From: Microglena sp. YARC
Lineage: Eukaryota; Chlorophyta; Chlorophyceae; Chlamydomonadales; Chlamydomonadaceae
Direction: 5' to 3'
Assembly: GCA_022414725.1 (NCBI GenBank)
Contig: CM039462.1
Coordinates: 19,484,970 to 19,548,969 of the forward strand
DNA length: 64,000 nt
A program made the translations under genes and the position numbers. Below are positions 54,849-64,000 of this stretch, one piece after another. How positions within the stretch are numbered: the first letter of the stretch is position 1; each line of letters begins with the position of its first letter. A model generated the notes under the pieces. It saw nothing but the letters and a program-made list of their open reading frames with translations, was not told the DNA's origin and made no database searches.

Positions 54849-56556
54849 GAGATCTAGATGCGGTGACCGAACTATTCGTTGGTGTAACAAATTTTCGTCG
54901 GGCTGTTGAGTATGGCTGGTGAGAAAGATTGACTCCAACAGGGATGCGATACAATTGCTAACTCGACGTCGTGCTAATGTCTATCGGTCTCCCCAACGAA
55001 TTGGTTGGTGCTCAAGTATGGTTGGTGTGTTGCGCGGCCGTGAGAAGCTTCCAGACTAGAGGCGGTAGGTGTCCTAGGTGTCCAAGTCTGTTCACGCGTC
55101 CTAGGTGTCCGTTCACGCGCACGCGTCCGTGGACGCGCTTCACGCGCCCCTGGTTACGACGCGTAACTGACTATAACCGACTCTAACCGCAAGTCAAAGC
55201 AGGCAGAACCGGGCAGAGCGCGAATGGGAAGAGGAGAAGAACCGGACGCATGCATGCGCGCATGCTGTTACGCACTGCATTTTGTTCTGCGTCCATCCGA
55301 GTACGTATAATTTGTGCTCGCTGGACACTTGCAGCCGTACTGTATGAGTCTCATGCGCCAGATCGACCATTATGGTTGACATATTGTATTCATGAAAATG
55401 TGGGCTGGTCTTGTGCATGGTTGTTCGAGGGAAGGCTACAGGAGAATCTACGCTTTTCAGACGTTACTGCTCTTCGTAATCTATGTCTCACGAGCCAAGA
55501 TCAATGTTTGCTACGGAAGGAAACCTCCCTGGTCTGTGTTTGAGGCGTGAACCATTACGTTTTGAGCAATTCTGGTTTTGTGCAGTAGCCTGGGGCAAAA
55601 ACTAGATGAGAGAGTAAATACGGTAGGTTTGAAGACTTAACATGCCCAACCAAGAAAAACAAACAGCTTTACCACTTTACCACACTTGCGGTATCACAAG
55701 GCATAAGTATTTAGCTATGTGGCAGTTTTAATCTTTCACCCTGACGTGGTCCCCGAAGGATGGCTACACGAAGGATTGCAGCGTTAGGAGAAACTGTTTG
55801 AATCATACCAAGGGACACACAAGTAAATAAATGCAGGTGCTGGGGTATGACAGCAGCTTGCAGGCAGTGTAACAACAGTTAGGATTGTAGGAATGGTTGA
55901 GCACTGAGCATCTACCGGTAAACAAACTTAGGATCCTGCGAGTCTCGTAGGTATAAGATTTTTAGGTTTCTATGAAAGTCTGCCTCATGAGCAATGGCGA
56001 ATGAGATCACTGCTGATAGTACCGGTATATATATACCGGTAATTATCTTGCTTGTTCGAGTTGAGGCACGTCCATTTAGCCGAAGTTGACTAACCCTGGA
56101 GTGTGAGTTACAAAATCGTGCAGTCATATAACATACATACTAACATACTGGTAACAACATACGGACATATAACACATTTAAAAACTCGCGATCTCACGAA
56201 GTGCTGCTACTACCGGTATTCTATTTGTATTGACAGTATTTTCACTCCAGGAGGTGAGAATGCGAGACTTCTTAGTTCCTCACAGAAACCAGCTACAGCA
56301 AAAGAGGAAGAGGAAGATAGGGTGAGAAAGATTGGGCGCGCATTGGCTTGTGCTTGCTCGTGCCAATAAACGATGGGTGATGGTGTTTGTAATTTTGTAT
56401 GTGGTGGAAATCCTTGTTGTAAACAAACAGTGGGAGTGTGGGCAATTGGGCCAGCGAGGGACTTGGGGATGGTGGAGGACCGACTATCCACTCGTCAAGA
56501 ACTCGATCACTCCGGCTGGGAATTCGGGATTTATTGGTGTGTGTGTGTATGTGTAT

Positions 56557-56590
<34 letters not shown>

Positions 56591-56835
56591 GGGGTGGTGG
56601 TGTGTGTGTGTATGTGTGTGGGTGGGTGGGTGGGCGTTGGGTGTGTGTGTGTGTGTGGGTGTGGATGGGGGGGGGGGGGCTTCGCCCAAAGCGGGGTCTC
56701 GTCCTGGTCTCATCAGAGCTTCGGTCGCTTCGGTACAGACTGAGAGGCATGTACCGCTGTACCTCGACCGCTTTTCTCAGAGTTACGGCCCATTGATATT
56801 TGCAATCAGCGCTGGATCGTGAAACAGCAGCAGCA
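54849..56835. promoter_or_regulatory. Divergent intergenic region between HYOU1 (-) and ASA4 (+)
   Basis: About 2 kb with no supported gene. A patch at 55,085-55,165 is rich in CACGCG/CGCGTCC repeats. A perfect 22-bp palindrome (TACCGGTATA..TATACCGGTA) is at 56,020-56,041, with extra ACCGGTA motifs near 55,913 and 56,212. GT/GGGT low complexity fills 56,530-56,685. The two promoters should lie here by position; no core element was identified. Confidence 0.5.
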
Positions 56836-59800
56836 ATGGCGATTAGCACCGCTTTGCGTGGATTGGTATGTAACTTTGGCTTATTATAGAGGCGTGATCG
56901 GGCGTAGCAATATTAACAGCGTGCCTCTTTCGATCTGCAGGCTTCCCTGTCCAGGCAGGCTATTCCTGTCGCATCAGTATGCGCTCGTGAGCTGCAGACG
57001 AAGGGTTTCGCCACAGGTACATTTCTGCGTTTGCAGTTGGCTGCCCTGGGAGAGTTACTTACTGCATCATTGTTTCTTCGTAGATGCCTTGTCGCGAAAG
57101 GATGTTGCTTACATGCTGGACAACCGTGATGATCCTGAGGTTGATGCCGCTATCAAGGACTACATGAAGAGCGTTTACTCTGGCAGCGCTCCCGCTGAGG
57201 CTCCCGAGGAGACCCTGGAGCTGGCTAGCAAGATTGAGCGAAAGTACGTTGCTGCCCAGATTGTGGACTACGGAATGCTGGTAAGATGTCACTCCTGTTA
57301 CCTGATGTCAAGTGCTGCCAACATTTAGTGTTGTTCTCCAAACTGTTTTCCTAATGTTGTACTTCCTTGGTGTCACGCAGAACATTTCTGTTCCCTTGGG
57401 AGCAACTGGTGCCCCTGTGAAGCGCTACGCTGAGGAGCTGATGAAGCTTGGATCCAAGGTACGCCTATCTGAGCATTGGAGCCGGCCTGTATCAGCGTAA
57501 CTTTTTCCGAAGCTATCATACAGATTAAGTTTCTGGTTACTGATGCTGATTCAGGTGGAGTTGCAAACTCAGCAACTCAGGATATATGCAGCTAAGCATG
57601 CATGTTAGGGTGGGCTGCTTGCTTCTTCTCACAAGTTAGCCACCTGGTTTATGGAATATGACCTTTCTAGAGGAGCTGAACACACAGCTCTAATCAGTAT
57701 CGTGCGTTAGTTCAACCACTGCTGGCAAGGTCTTTCACCATGCACGCTGTCACGAGTTGAAGAGGAACTCACTATCCCTCGCCGCTTTATATTGCAACCA
57801 CATCACAGGATCTCCATACTTTCACAAGTGTTACCGTAGAAGTTAAATCATGCCAAGTTCCATGTTAAGAACACGTGGGTTTTAGGCCAGCACCTCATGA
57901 AGAGGTCCTAATTTAGGACACATGGGTAATGGACCAATTCCTAGAGATGAGAAACACCTTTTAACCAACAGATGGCTACTTCTCTTTGTGCATGACAGGC
58001 TGGATTTGAGTGCCCTGCCACTGAGGTTGCAAAGCACATTACGGAGAAGACCCTGACTGCTGAAACCGCTAAGGAGATGCTCGTACGTATTAAGCCCTTT
58101 ACTTCCGCCGAGTTCAACGCCGCCCTGACTGATGCTTTGTTGGCTGTTGAGGCTGAGAGTGGTGGCTCTGTAATGCTTGATGGAAGCTCAGATGGCTACA
58201 AGAAGTTTGCCGAGAAGGTCAAGGTAAGGATCCCTGTCTAAGGAGTTAGGACCCTTTGGGAGTGTGTGTTCCCCAGGTTGGGCATGGTTTCTTGTAGTTC
58301 CCGTGGTGCAGTACATTCCATCTTCACTCGATAGTGAATGAGCTTGGACGTCGAACAAGGTGATCACATTTGTGTGGGGAACTAAGTGCTCAGTGATAGT
58401 TCAGTACAAATTAATCGGTTTCATTCCCTTTGTCGGGGGATCATTGCATGTCAGGGTTAAAGGTTTAGGGTTAAGACACGTGTTTGCTTCATTTTGCATT
58501 GAGTCTATGGATTGTTGGATTGTAGGAAGTGGCCCTTGATTGCTTGGCCCGTAGGTGTGAATTCAGTGTTTGCGCAGTCCCCATGTCTGTATTTCCACCT
58601 AACAATACAGCGGGTGTGATTTGTGTTCTGTCATTTTGTCTGTCCTGATCTATTCTCCACCCCCACCCCACTTGCCCGTTGCACAGGTTATTGCCACTGC
58701 ACAAGGCATTCCCTGGAAGTTGCTAGTTGCCGCCAAGTCTGGAGGCGACGTAAGTTACGCTGCTCCTGCCATGCATTTTGTCGATTCATTTACTGTCTAG
58801 TAACTCGACGAAGGAAACTCTTTGGAGTCATAGCTGTTGAAGCTGTACCATTTTTGGCGGAGCCCCCCTTCTGGGGGGCGGGAGCCCCCGGTGTTACTCA
58901 TTTGTCCGTTCGTCCATCCATCCATCCATCCATCCATCCATCCATCCATCCATCCGTCTGACCGCGATGAAGCCCGACACGTCAGCCAACGGTCTCGTAA
59001 CTAACTCGCTTCCGTTGCCACCTGTCGCTCCCTCGCGATCACTCTCCGCCAATTTTTAGCTTCGCAGGCGACGCTGCATAGAACTTGTCAGTCAGTGCTG
59101 CGATCCCTTATGTATTTCACCCAGTCTGGTGGTAGCTCAACCAGCTTCAGTCTAGTAGGAGTAGGTCCTATGAAAATTTACATAAGAATCAGGTCAGATT
59201 GCCACTTCTGGTCACCAGGTGTAGATACCAGGTTTCCATGCTCCTCCTTTCATTGTATAATCTATTGGTGTTGTGTTATGTCTTTTTAACAGGCTGAATC
59301 TTTAAGCCCAACGCCTCCGGTCGCAGGTTTCTTAATGTCCCCAATGTACTGGTGTTGTGTTAATGTCTTCTTAACGGGCATAATCTTAAAGCCCAACGCC
59401 TCTGATCTTTAAGCCCTAAGCCTCCGGTCACAGGTTCAAATCCTGCAGTGCCAAGTAAATATACAATTTAAAATGAGCCTTGTCCTCCTGCAGGATACTG
59501 TAAAGAAGGACTACGCCGCATGGTTGCAGTCTGCCCGTGTTGCTGATGCTACTGCTGAGTTGTCTGTTTTTGCCGCTGAGGCTACCACCAAGCTTGATAA
59601 GCACCTGACCAAGACTGTCGAGCAGGTGGGTCAACTCACCATGCCTTGGTAACTTGTAATGGATGGTCTGGAGACACTACACTAGTAATGATAATGCCTG
59701 GTAGAGCGTGGTATAAAGGGAGCTCCGCCTTAAGGGGGTAGGGAACGAGCTGCTACTTAACCTGGACAAAGCTACCATGGTAGTTGACAGCGACCGCTAA

Positions 59801-61189
59801 TACTGAAGCGCAACCGTAGGGATTCGAACCCGAACCTTCATCATTTCAACGAGCTCTGCCATTGAGCCATTCGTCGAAACGGGATCACACCACAATCCTA
59901 TGTTTACAGAGGTTGCTTCTGATCCAACTTCAAGATGCTCTCTTCTTCCTAGATATTAAGTGACGAGTACCTATTGGTACCATAGTCAGCGCCTGCTCAT
60001 GATATGCAGCTTCTTGCATTCAGCATGTTACCCTAGAGTTTCATAAGCATGAGGGAGACGTTTAGCCCAACTTGGTTGTCTAAGCAGCAGCTTTTAGGCA
60101 AAATTGGAGAGATGATTCTGTCTGTTTCCAGGTGCAATATGTTGCTATATGTTAGTCTTTGTAGCAAGCCAGGGGAGCTGCCTAGAAGCTGCTGCTGGTA
60201 GCATAAAATAAAAGTCATGGTTACCGTACTGGTGTAAGCTGTACGAAACTACGTGTACTGAATGCAATGTGGCCGGAAAACAGCTGGTCGCATAGATAGT
60301 TGTTACATGGGTCGACCAAGTAGGCTAATTGGACTTGCCCAACCATGACAGGAGGGGCTATAAGGAAATAGCACTGATTAACTGAACCTAAAAAAATGAT
60401 TTACCGATGGGGGCGCTGATTTCGTGGTGACAATTTAATTATATGATCGCATCAGGAGTAAAACAGAAGTTTGGCCTATCCCTACACTATGGTACACACA
60501 ATGGCATCCTCATAATTCCCAAACAGGGATTGTTTGTTACTCAAAATACTCACCCTTTCACCCACCCATCCATACCCATCCATACACACCCGCCCATATG
60601 CACCCACATTATCCACCCATCTCTCAATGGTCTCCGAATGTCATATGGAGGTCTGAGTTCAAAAAATGAGGAGGGCTGCCCCCCACTCACCCACCCACCC
60701 AAAATGAGCTGCTCAGCATGACCTTTAAATGGCTCAAAACATCGCCATGAATTACGCCATTATAGCCCCATTCTCAGAATAGGTCGATCAAGCAAAAAAT
60801 ACCTGGGCACCTCCTGATCGCATGCACAATAAAACATATGGAATCAGGGCTTATCTTATTATCCTTGTCTGGACTGTATTAAGCAAACTTTCTGAAAAAC
60901 AAGCAATGAAAAGGAGGAGAGAAGGACGGGGACGGAAGGAAGGAAGAAACTAGCCATTTTAGACTGGAGAGCACTGTGTGTGGGGGGGGTTGATTTGTCC
61001 CTTGCGTATGTGGCCTTGATCGAGCCTGTGTGAATCGCGCAGGTGAGGACTGAGCAGGCTGCTTCCATGGCATTGCTGAAGAAGAAGATCGCCAGCGCCA
61101 AGGGTGCCAAGTGGGCCACTGCTTTCGCCGCTGACCTGGAGGCTGTAGAAGCTTACGACAGGGCCATGGCTTCTGGCGCCTCAGCTTAA
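56836..61189 (+). CDS. ASA4: Mitochondrial F1Fo ATP synthase associated subunit ASA4
   Basis: Peripheral-stator subunit of the dimeric mitochondrial ATP synthase of chlorophycean algae. Eight exons with GT-AG introns: 56836-56865, 56941-57016, 57084-57280, 57381-57458, 57999-58223, 58687-58749, 59494-59625 and 61043-61189. Total 948 nt, 315 residues, no frame break. The N-terminus [20 protein letters not shown] is Arg/Ser/Ala-rich without acid residues, as in a mitochondrial presequence, probably ending near FAT. The mature part has [86 protein letters not shown] and [13 protein letters not shown], matching ASA4 along its length. The C-terminal third is helical with charged repeats. No exon-edge copies lie in its introns, unlike the neighbours. 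TGTAA lies 88 bp past the stop. Confidence 0.93.
58848..59092 (-). mobile_element. Family A repeat in ASA4 intron 6
   Basis: Starts TTTTTGGCGGAGCCCCCCTT and ends CGCCAATTTTTAGC, GCATAGAACTTGTCAG. It has a (CCAT)n tract inside and the hairpin CCCCCCTTCTGGGGGG. Confidence 0.8.
59290..59455 (+). other. Duplicated block with a tRNA 3'-half-like sequence
   Basis: ATCTTTAAGCCCAACGCCTC, CGGTCGCAGG is repeated with changes. The last copy ends GGTCACAGGTTCAAATCCTG, CAGTGCCA, which looks like a T-arm and acceptor end. No matching 5' half (TGGCACT) was found upstream, so it is at most a tRNA remnant. Confidence 0.35.
59728..59887 (-). mobile_element. tRNA-derived SINE (family B) in ASA4 intron 7
   Basis: On the minus strand: GAATGGCTCAATGGCAGAGC, then GGGTTCGAATCCCTACGG, then GGTCGCTGTCAACTACCATG, GTAGCTTTGTCCAGG and CGTTCCCTACCCCC. 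It is the best-preserved A and B boxes of the three copies. Confidence 0.8.
60083..60212. mobile_element. Family C foldback MITE in ASA4 intron 7
   Basis: AAGCAGCAGCTTTTAGGCA at one side and GGGAGCTGCCTAGAAGCTGC, TGCTGGTAGC at the other. A family E copy follows at 60,300-60,395. Confidence 0.65.
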
Positions 61190-61276
61190 ATGTTTGTTCT
61201 GTATTTAGATATCCCGGTTCTCTATAACTGTCTGTCCACGCCTATGTAGTAAGGGGCAATAGACTGTGAATTGGCA

Positions 61277-61281
61277 TGTAA
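61277..61281 (+). promoter_or_regulatory. TGTAA polyadenylation signal of ASA4
   Basis: GGCATGTAACC lies 88 bp after the ASA4 stop. TGTAA is the usual poly(A) signal of chlorophyte green algae. Confidence 0.65.
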
Positions 61282-62556
61282 CCTTCCGTCCTCGTAACTG
61301 GTGAGCGTTGACGGGTTGACACATATTTTTCTTCCAGTTTGAGCTCGCTTTCTTGTTCAGCAGCAAGCATGGTGTTTAAATGTTGATGTGAGAACCAGGG
61401 TACTTCAGGAGGACCCCCAGCTCTGCTGCCGGAGACGTAACCAATGGTATAGCCTGTGTTGCGCGACGCAACGGACCCTTCATTCTGGTCAACGGACCCT
61501 CTCCACGTTATGAACTACAACGCAGCGGAACCCTTGATGTTAAAGCTGCGACGGGGGATGAGCGTCCTGAACAACCCTGGTGTCAACTGACAAGAAGCGC
61601 TTGTACAGCAATGCCTGTGGAACTTGAAATTGGTTACATATCTTCAGCCAGCAGTTTGGCTGGCCGATGTCTCGATGTACAGAAGCAATGAGAATACCAG
61701 CGGGCATGGGACTACTTGATCGATTTCCAAGTTGGTTTTACTGAGGTCGACATCTCTATCAGTATCTTCTTTATGTCAAAAAGCCCTGTGCAGAGCTGCA
61801 GCATGACCCCGACATTTGAAATCGGTTACCTAGTGTAAGCCTAAATGCTGCCTGAGACCCTGCCATCTTCGGCAAAAACGATATCATTATTCTCACAAGA
61901 ATATCGTTTACCGTATTTATCTAGTCTTTCAAGGATCCACACAAAAACTAACAACTTGGTGCATGGCTTTCGGGAATCCGGTGGGCCACTCCCTCGAACC
62001 AAGAATCAGACTCATAAACTCATTCAGAAGTGGGCCTTCCAGCGTACTGAAACGTGGAGCAACACCTGCAATACTGTACACAAAATACTTGGAATTGGCC
62101 CCTTGACACCACCCGTGTGTCTGTCCCAGGCGCCCGATGCCCAGGTGTAACATTTGAGAGGGCATAAACGGTTGATTTAGGGCTACCTTTTGGGTCTGCC
62201 AGATTCAAGAATCGGGCTGCACGTATCTCGGTATCTCCTTACATTTTGGCCAACAAAAAACTATTTCATCAGCATCTGCAGCTTTAGGGCTCGGACGTAC
62301 TAAGGGCTCATAAGTGGGCATTGTTTTGACCCTATGTGCCAATACGATTTGCACGGGCCCTTGTGCATCCAAGGGACACTTGCACCTAGATCTAAGAGGC
62401 TACGACAGTGGTACAGACTACTATACTAGATTAACTTATTCAAATATACCCTACATACTACGGTAACAGTGCCACCATCAGGTAGCGGGAAGGGGTTCTG
62501 AATCTAGACATATTACGAATCACCTTGTGAGGTAGGTCTTTGATGAGATAAGAAGG

Positions 62557-62559
<3 letters not shown>

Positions 62560-62630
<71 letters not shown>
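62560..62630. repeat. CT microsatellite
   Basis: About 35 uninterrupted CT units followed by eight C. Confidence 0.95.
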
Positions 62631-62633
<3 letters not shown>

Positions 62634-63687
62634 CCCCCGATGCAGTCTCTTTTATCAGGCACAAACACATACAACACCGTGGAGCCCTTGGACCTGGGGC
62701 CTTCCTGTTGTACATTAGTACCGTCGTCCTCCTTGTGTTCTGTACTTTCCTCTTGGTTCGTGTGATGATGAGCTGAGATCGTGATCCCTTTCTACGAGGA
62801 GCAAAATGTCCGTCACATCACACCTAATCCTTCGAATGTAGGGAGATCCACCTTTTGAGGCGAAAATTCTTCTTGGTAAAAAATGCAATTGAGGATTTTG
62901 GGGGTGGGAAGGTAGCACTCCCTTTTGGCTTGGTTAGGTTACCTGGCAAATCAGCCTCCAGGATGTTAATCGTTTGAAGGCAGAATAAACATGGGTAGTA
63001 TATTAGCATGTTAGAGACGCCGACACATGGTAACAAATACCGGTACGTTTAGAGCAGATGTAGACGGATCTGCATGTATGTTGTTGCAGTCCAGGGGTTG
63101 GCCAAATATGCTCAAGGGACTTGCCCAACCGTGACAGGAGTGCTTAAAACGAAAAAGCACTGATGAACTGGAACCCAAACAATCGAAGGATCTGGCCCAG
63201 GAGGCAGTTAGGCCCTCTTCATGCACTTCTAAAGCAGATCCTTCAACATCTGCTGTATACATCTATGTTGCCATGTGTCAGCGTCTCTTCGACAGGTACA
63301 GTTTGTAAGGTGTTCCTAATGTTAGGTACATGGCACTGTGTGTGTGTAGGGGTGTGTGGTTTTGGGGCTGGGTGTGTGGGTGTGTGCGTGCGTGGGTGGG
63401 TGGGTGGGTGGGTGGGGGGGGAGGTCAGATGTACTCCAAGAATTAGTGTTTCAGGGGAGGGCCTCGCCCGATCGGGAGAACGCCGATGAAGACGAAGACC
63501 GCCCAGCCTTAAGACAGATCCCATTCCCGACTTCCTCGCACCCCCAACCCTCTGTTAACTGTCCTCCTTCTTCTTATATTTCCATTTTGGCCCTTTAATT
63601 TTAATTCGTTTAGGGGCTCTGGAAAAGTTCTGCGTCTCGACAAACCTCCAGCCCATGCATTGACGTACCAGGGCTTCGTTAGTGGTC

Positions 63688-64000
63688 ATGGCTTACAACG
63701 TACTGGACGACCTGCAGCCTTGGCAGCTGCGAATCATGCTAGATGAAACCCAGGCCTCGCTAGCTGCTTCGCTCGCGCGCATCGAAAGTTTTAAAGTGGA
63801 AAATCGCCTGCTGGCCAACGAAGGTTCGAATCTGCGAAGCAGTGTGCTGGATTGCATACACTCGTCAGATCGACCATCAGAGGGAGCTAGAGAAGGGGGA
63901 GAGAAAGCCTCAGGCAGCGGTGCTACTGCCCCTGGGGACGCTGATCCAGCTGGGGCTGACACAGGAGAGCCAGAGCCTCCTGCTGAGCCCCTATGGAGAA
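63688..64000 (+). CDS. Start of an unidentified protein, cut by the window end
   Basis: The frame opens at ATG 63,688 (GTGGTCATGGCT) and stays open to the last base, 104 codons. It begins MAYNVLDDLQPWQLRIMLDE. A likely amphipathic helix or coiled coil of about 45 residues follows (TQASLAASLARIESFKVENR, LLANE..). Then comes a low-complexity acidic stretch rich in Gly, Ala, Pro, Glu (ASGSGATAPGDADP). Base composition and codon use look like the genuine exons nearby (G/C-ended codons, no microsatellite). The family was not recognised. An exon boundary before 64,000 cannot be excluded. Confidence 0.55.
   Translation, partial: MAYNVLDDLQPWQLRIMLDETQASLAASLARIESFKVENRLLANEGSNLRSSVLDCIHSSDRPSEGAREGGEKASGSGATAPGDADPAGADTGEPEPPAEPLWR

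Larger units (their letters stand above)
61190..63687. other. Intergenic between ASA4 and the next gene
   Basis: Family I repeat at 61,400-61,590, a CT microsatellite at 62,560-62,630, family E at 63,085-63,180, GTGGGTGGG low complexity at 63,330-63,425. The rest shows no gene. The promoter of the 63,688 gene should be in the last few hundred bases. Confidence 0.6.

Noticed and set aside
59403..59460. A functional tRNA gene
   Set aside because: Only a T-arm and acceptor-like 3' end are present; no matching acceptor 5' strand or anticodon arm upstream.

Overview
The window is nuclear DNA of a green alga. The best lineage marker is an intact ASA4 gene, which encodes a stator subunit of the mitochondrial ATP synthase known from chlorophycean algae. 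Supporting signs are a TGTAA polyadenylation signal after ASA4, plant-type TTTAGGG-like telomeric motifs inside the sequence, and long introns packed with low-complexity DNA. A Dunaliella-like or volvocalean alga would fit, but the species cannot be fixed from the sequence.

Layout. A CIA30-domain protein (+) enters from the left edge and ends near 6.04 kb. A repeat-filled gap follows. The coatomer delta subunit (delta-COP, -) occupies 11.0-26.1 kb in 8 exons. An ER-lumenal Hsp110/GRP170 chaperone (HYOU1/LHS1 type, -) occupies 28.8-54.8 kb in 15 exons and ends in a KTEL retrieval signal. A 2-kb divergent intergenic region separates it from ASA4 (+, 56.8-61.2 kb, 8 exons). A further gene (+) starts at 63,688 and leaves the window. 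These are separate housekeeping genes: organelle bioenergetics (CIA30-domain protein, ASA4) and the early secretory pathway (delta-COP, HYOU1). Nothing suggests an operon or a gene cluster.

The most unusual feature concerns the exons. In the CIA30, delta-COP and HYOU1 genes, many exon ends are followed or preceded in the intron by tandem copies of that same end. Each copy carries 20-80 bp of coding sequence, its splice site and some intron, and there are 1 to 8 copies per array. In the CIA30 gene some units are chimeras: the start of exon 4 is joined to the end of exon 3 at a shared GGAGGGTG, giving a small exon-like block with both splice sites. In delta-COP the start of exon 3 is repeated as four perfect 99-bp units that stay open in frame. 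ASA4 shows none of this.

Other content. Introns and gaps carry at least ten dispersed repeat families, including a tRNA-derived SINE, several inverted-repeat MITE-like elements, a 1,057-bp element with perfect 22-bp terminal inverted repeats, and a foldback around telomere-like DNA. Several HYOU1 and delta-COP exons next to arrays have one-base frame breaks, mostly in or near short homopolymers. These look like consensus errors in repeat-rich assembly rather than gene decay.
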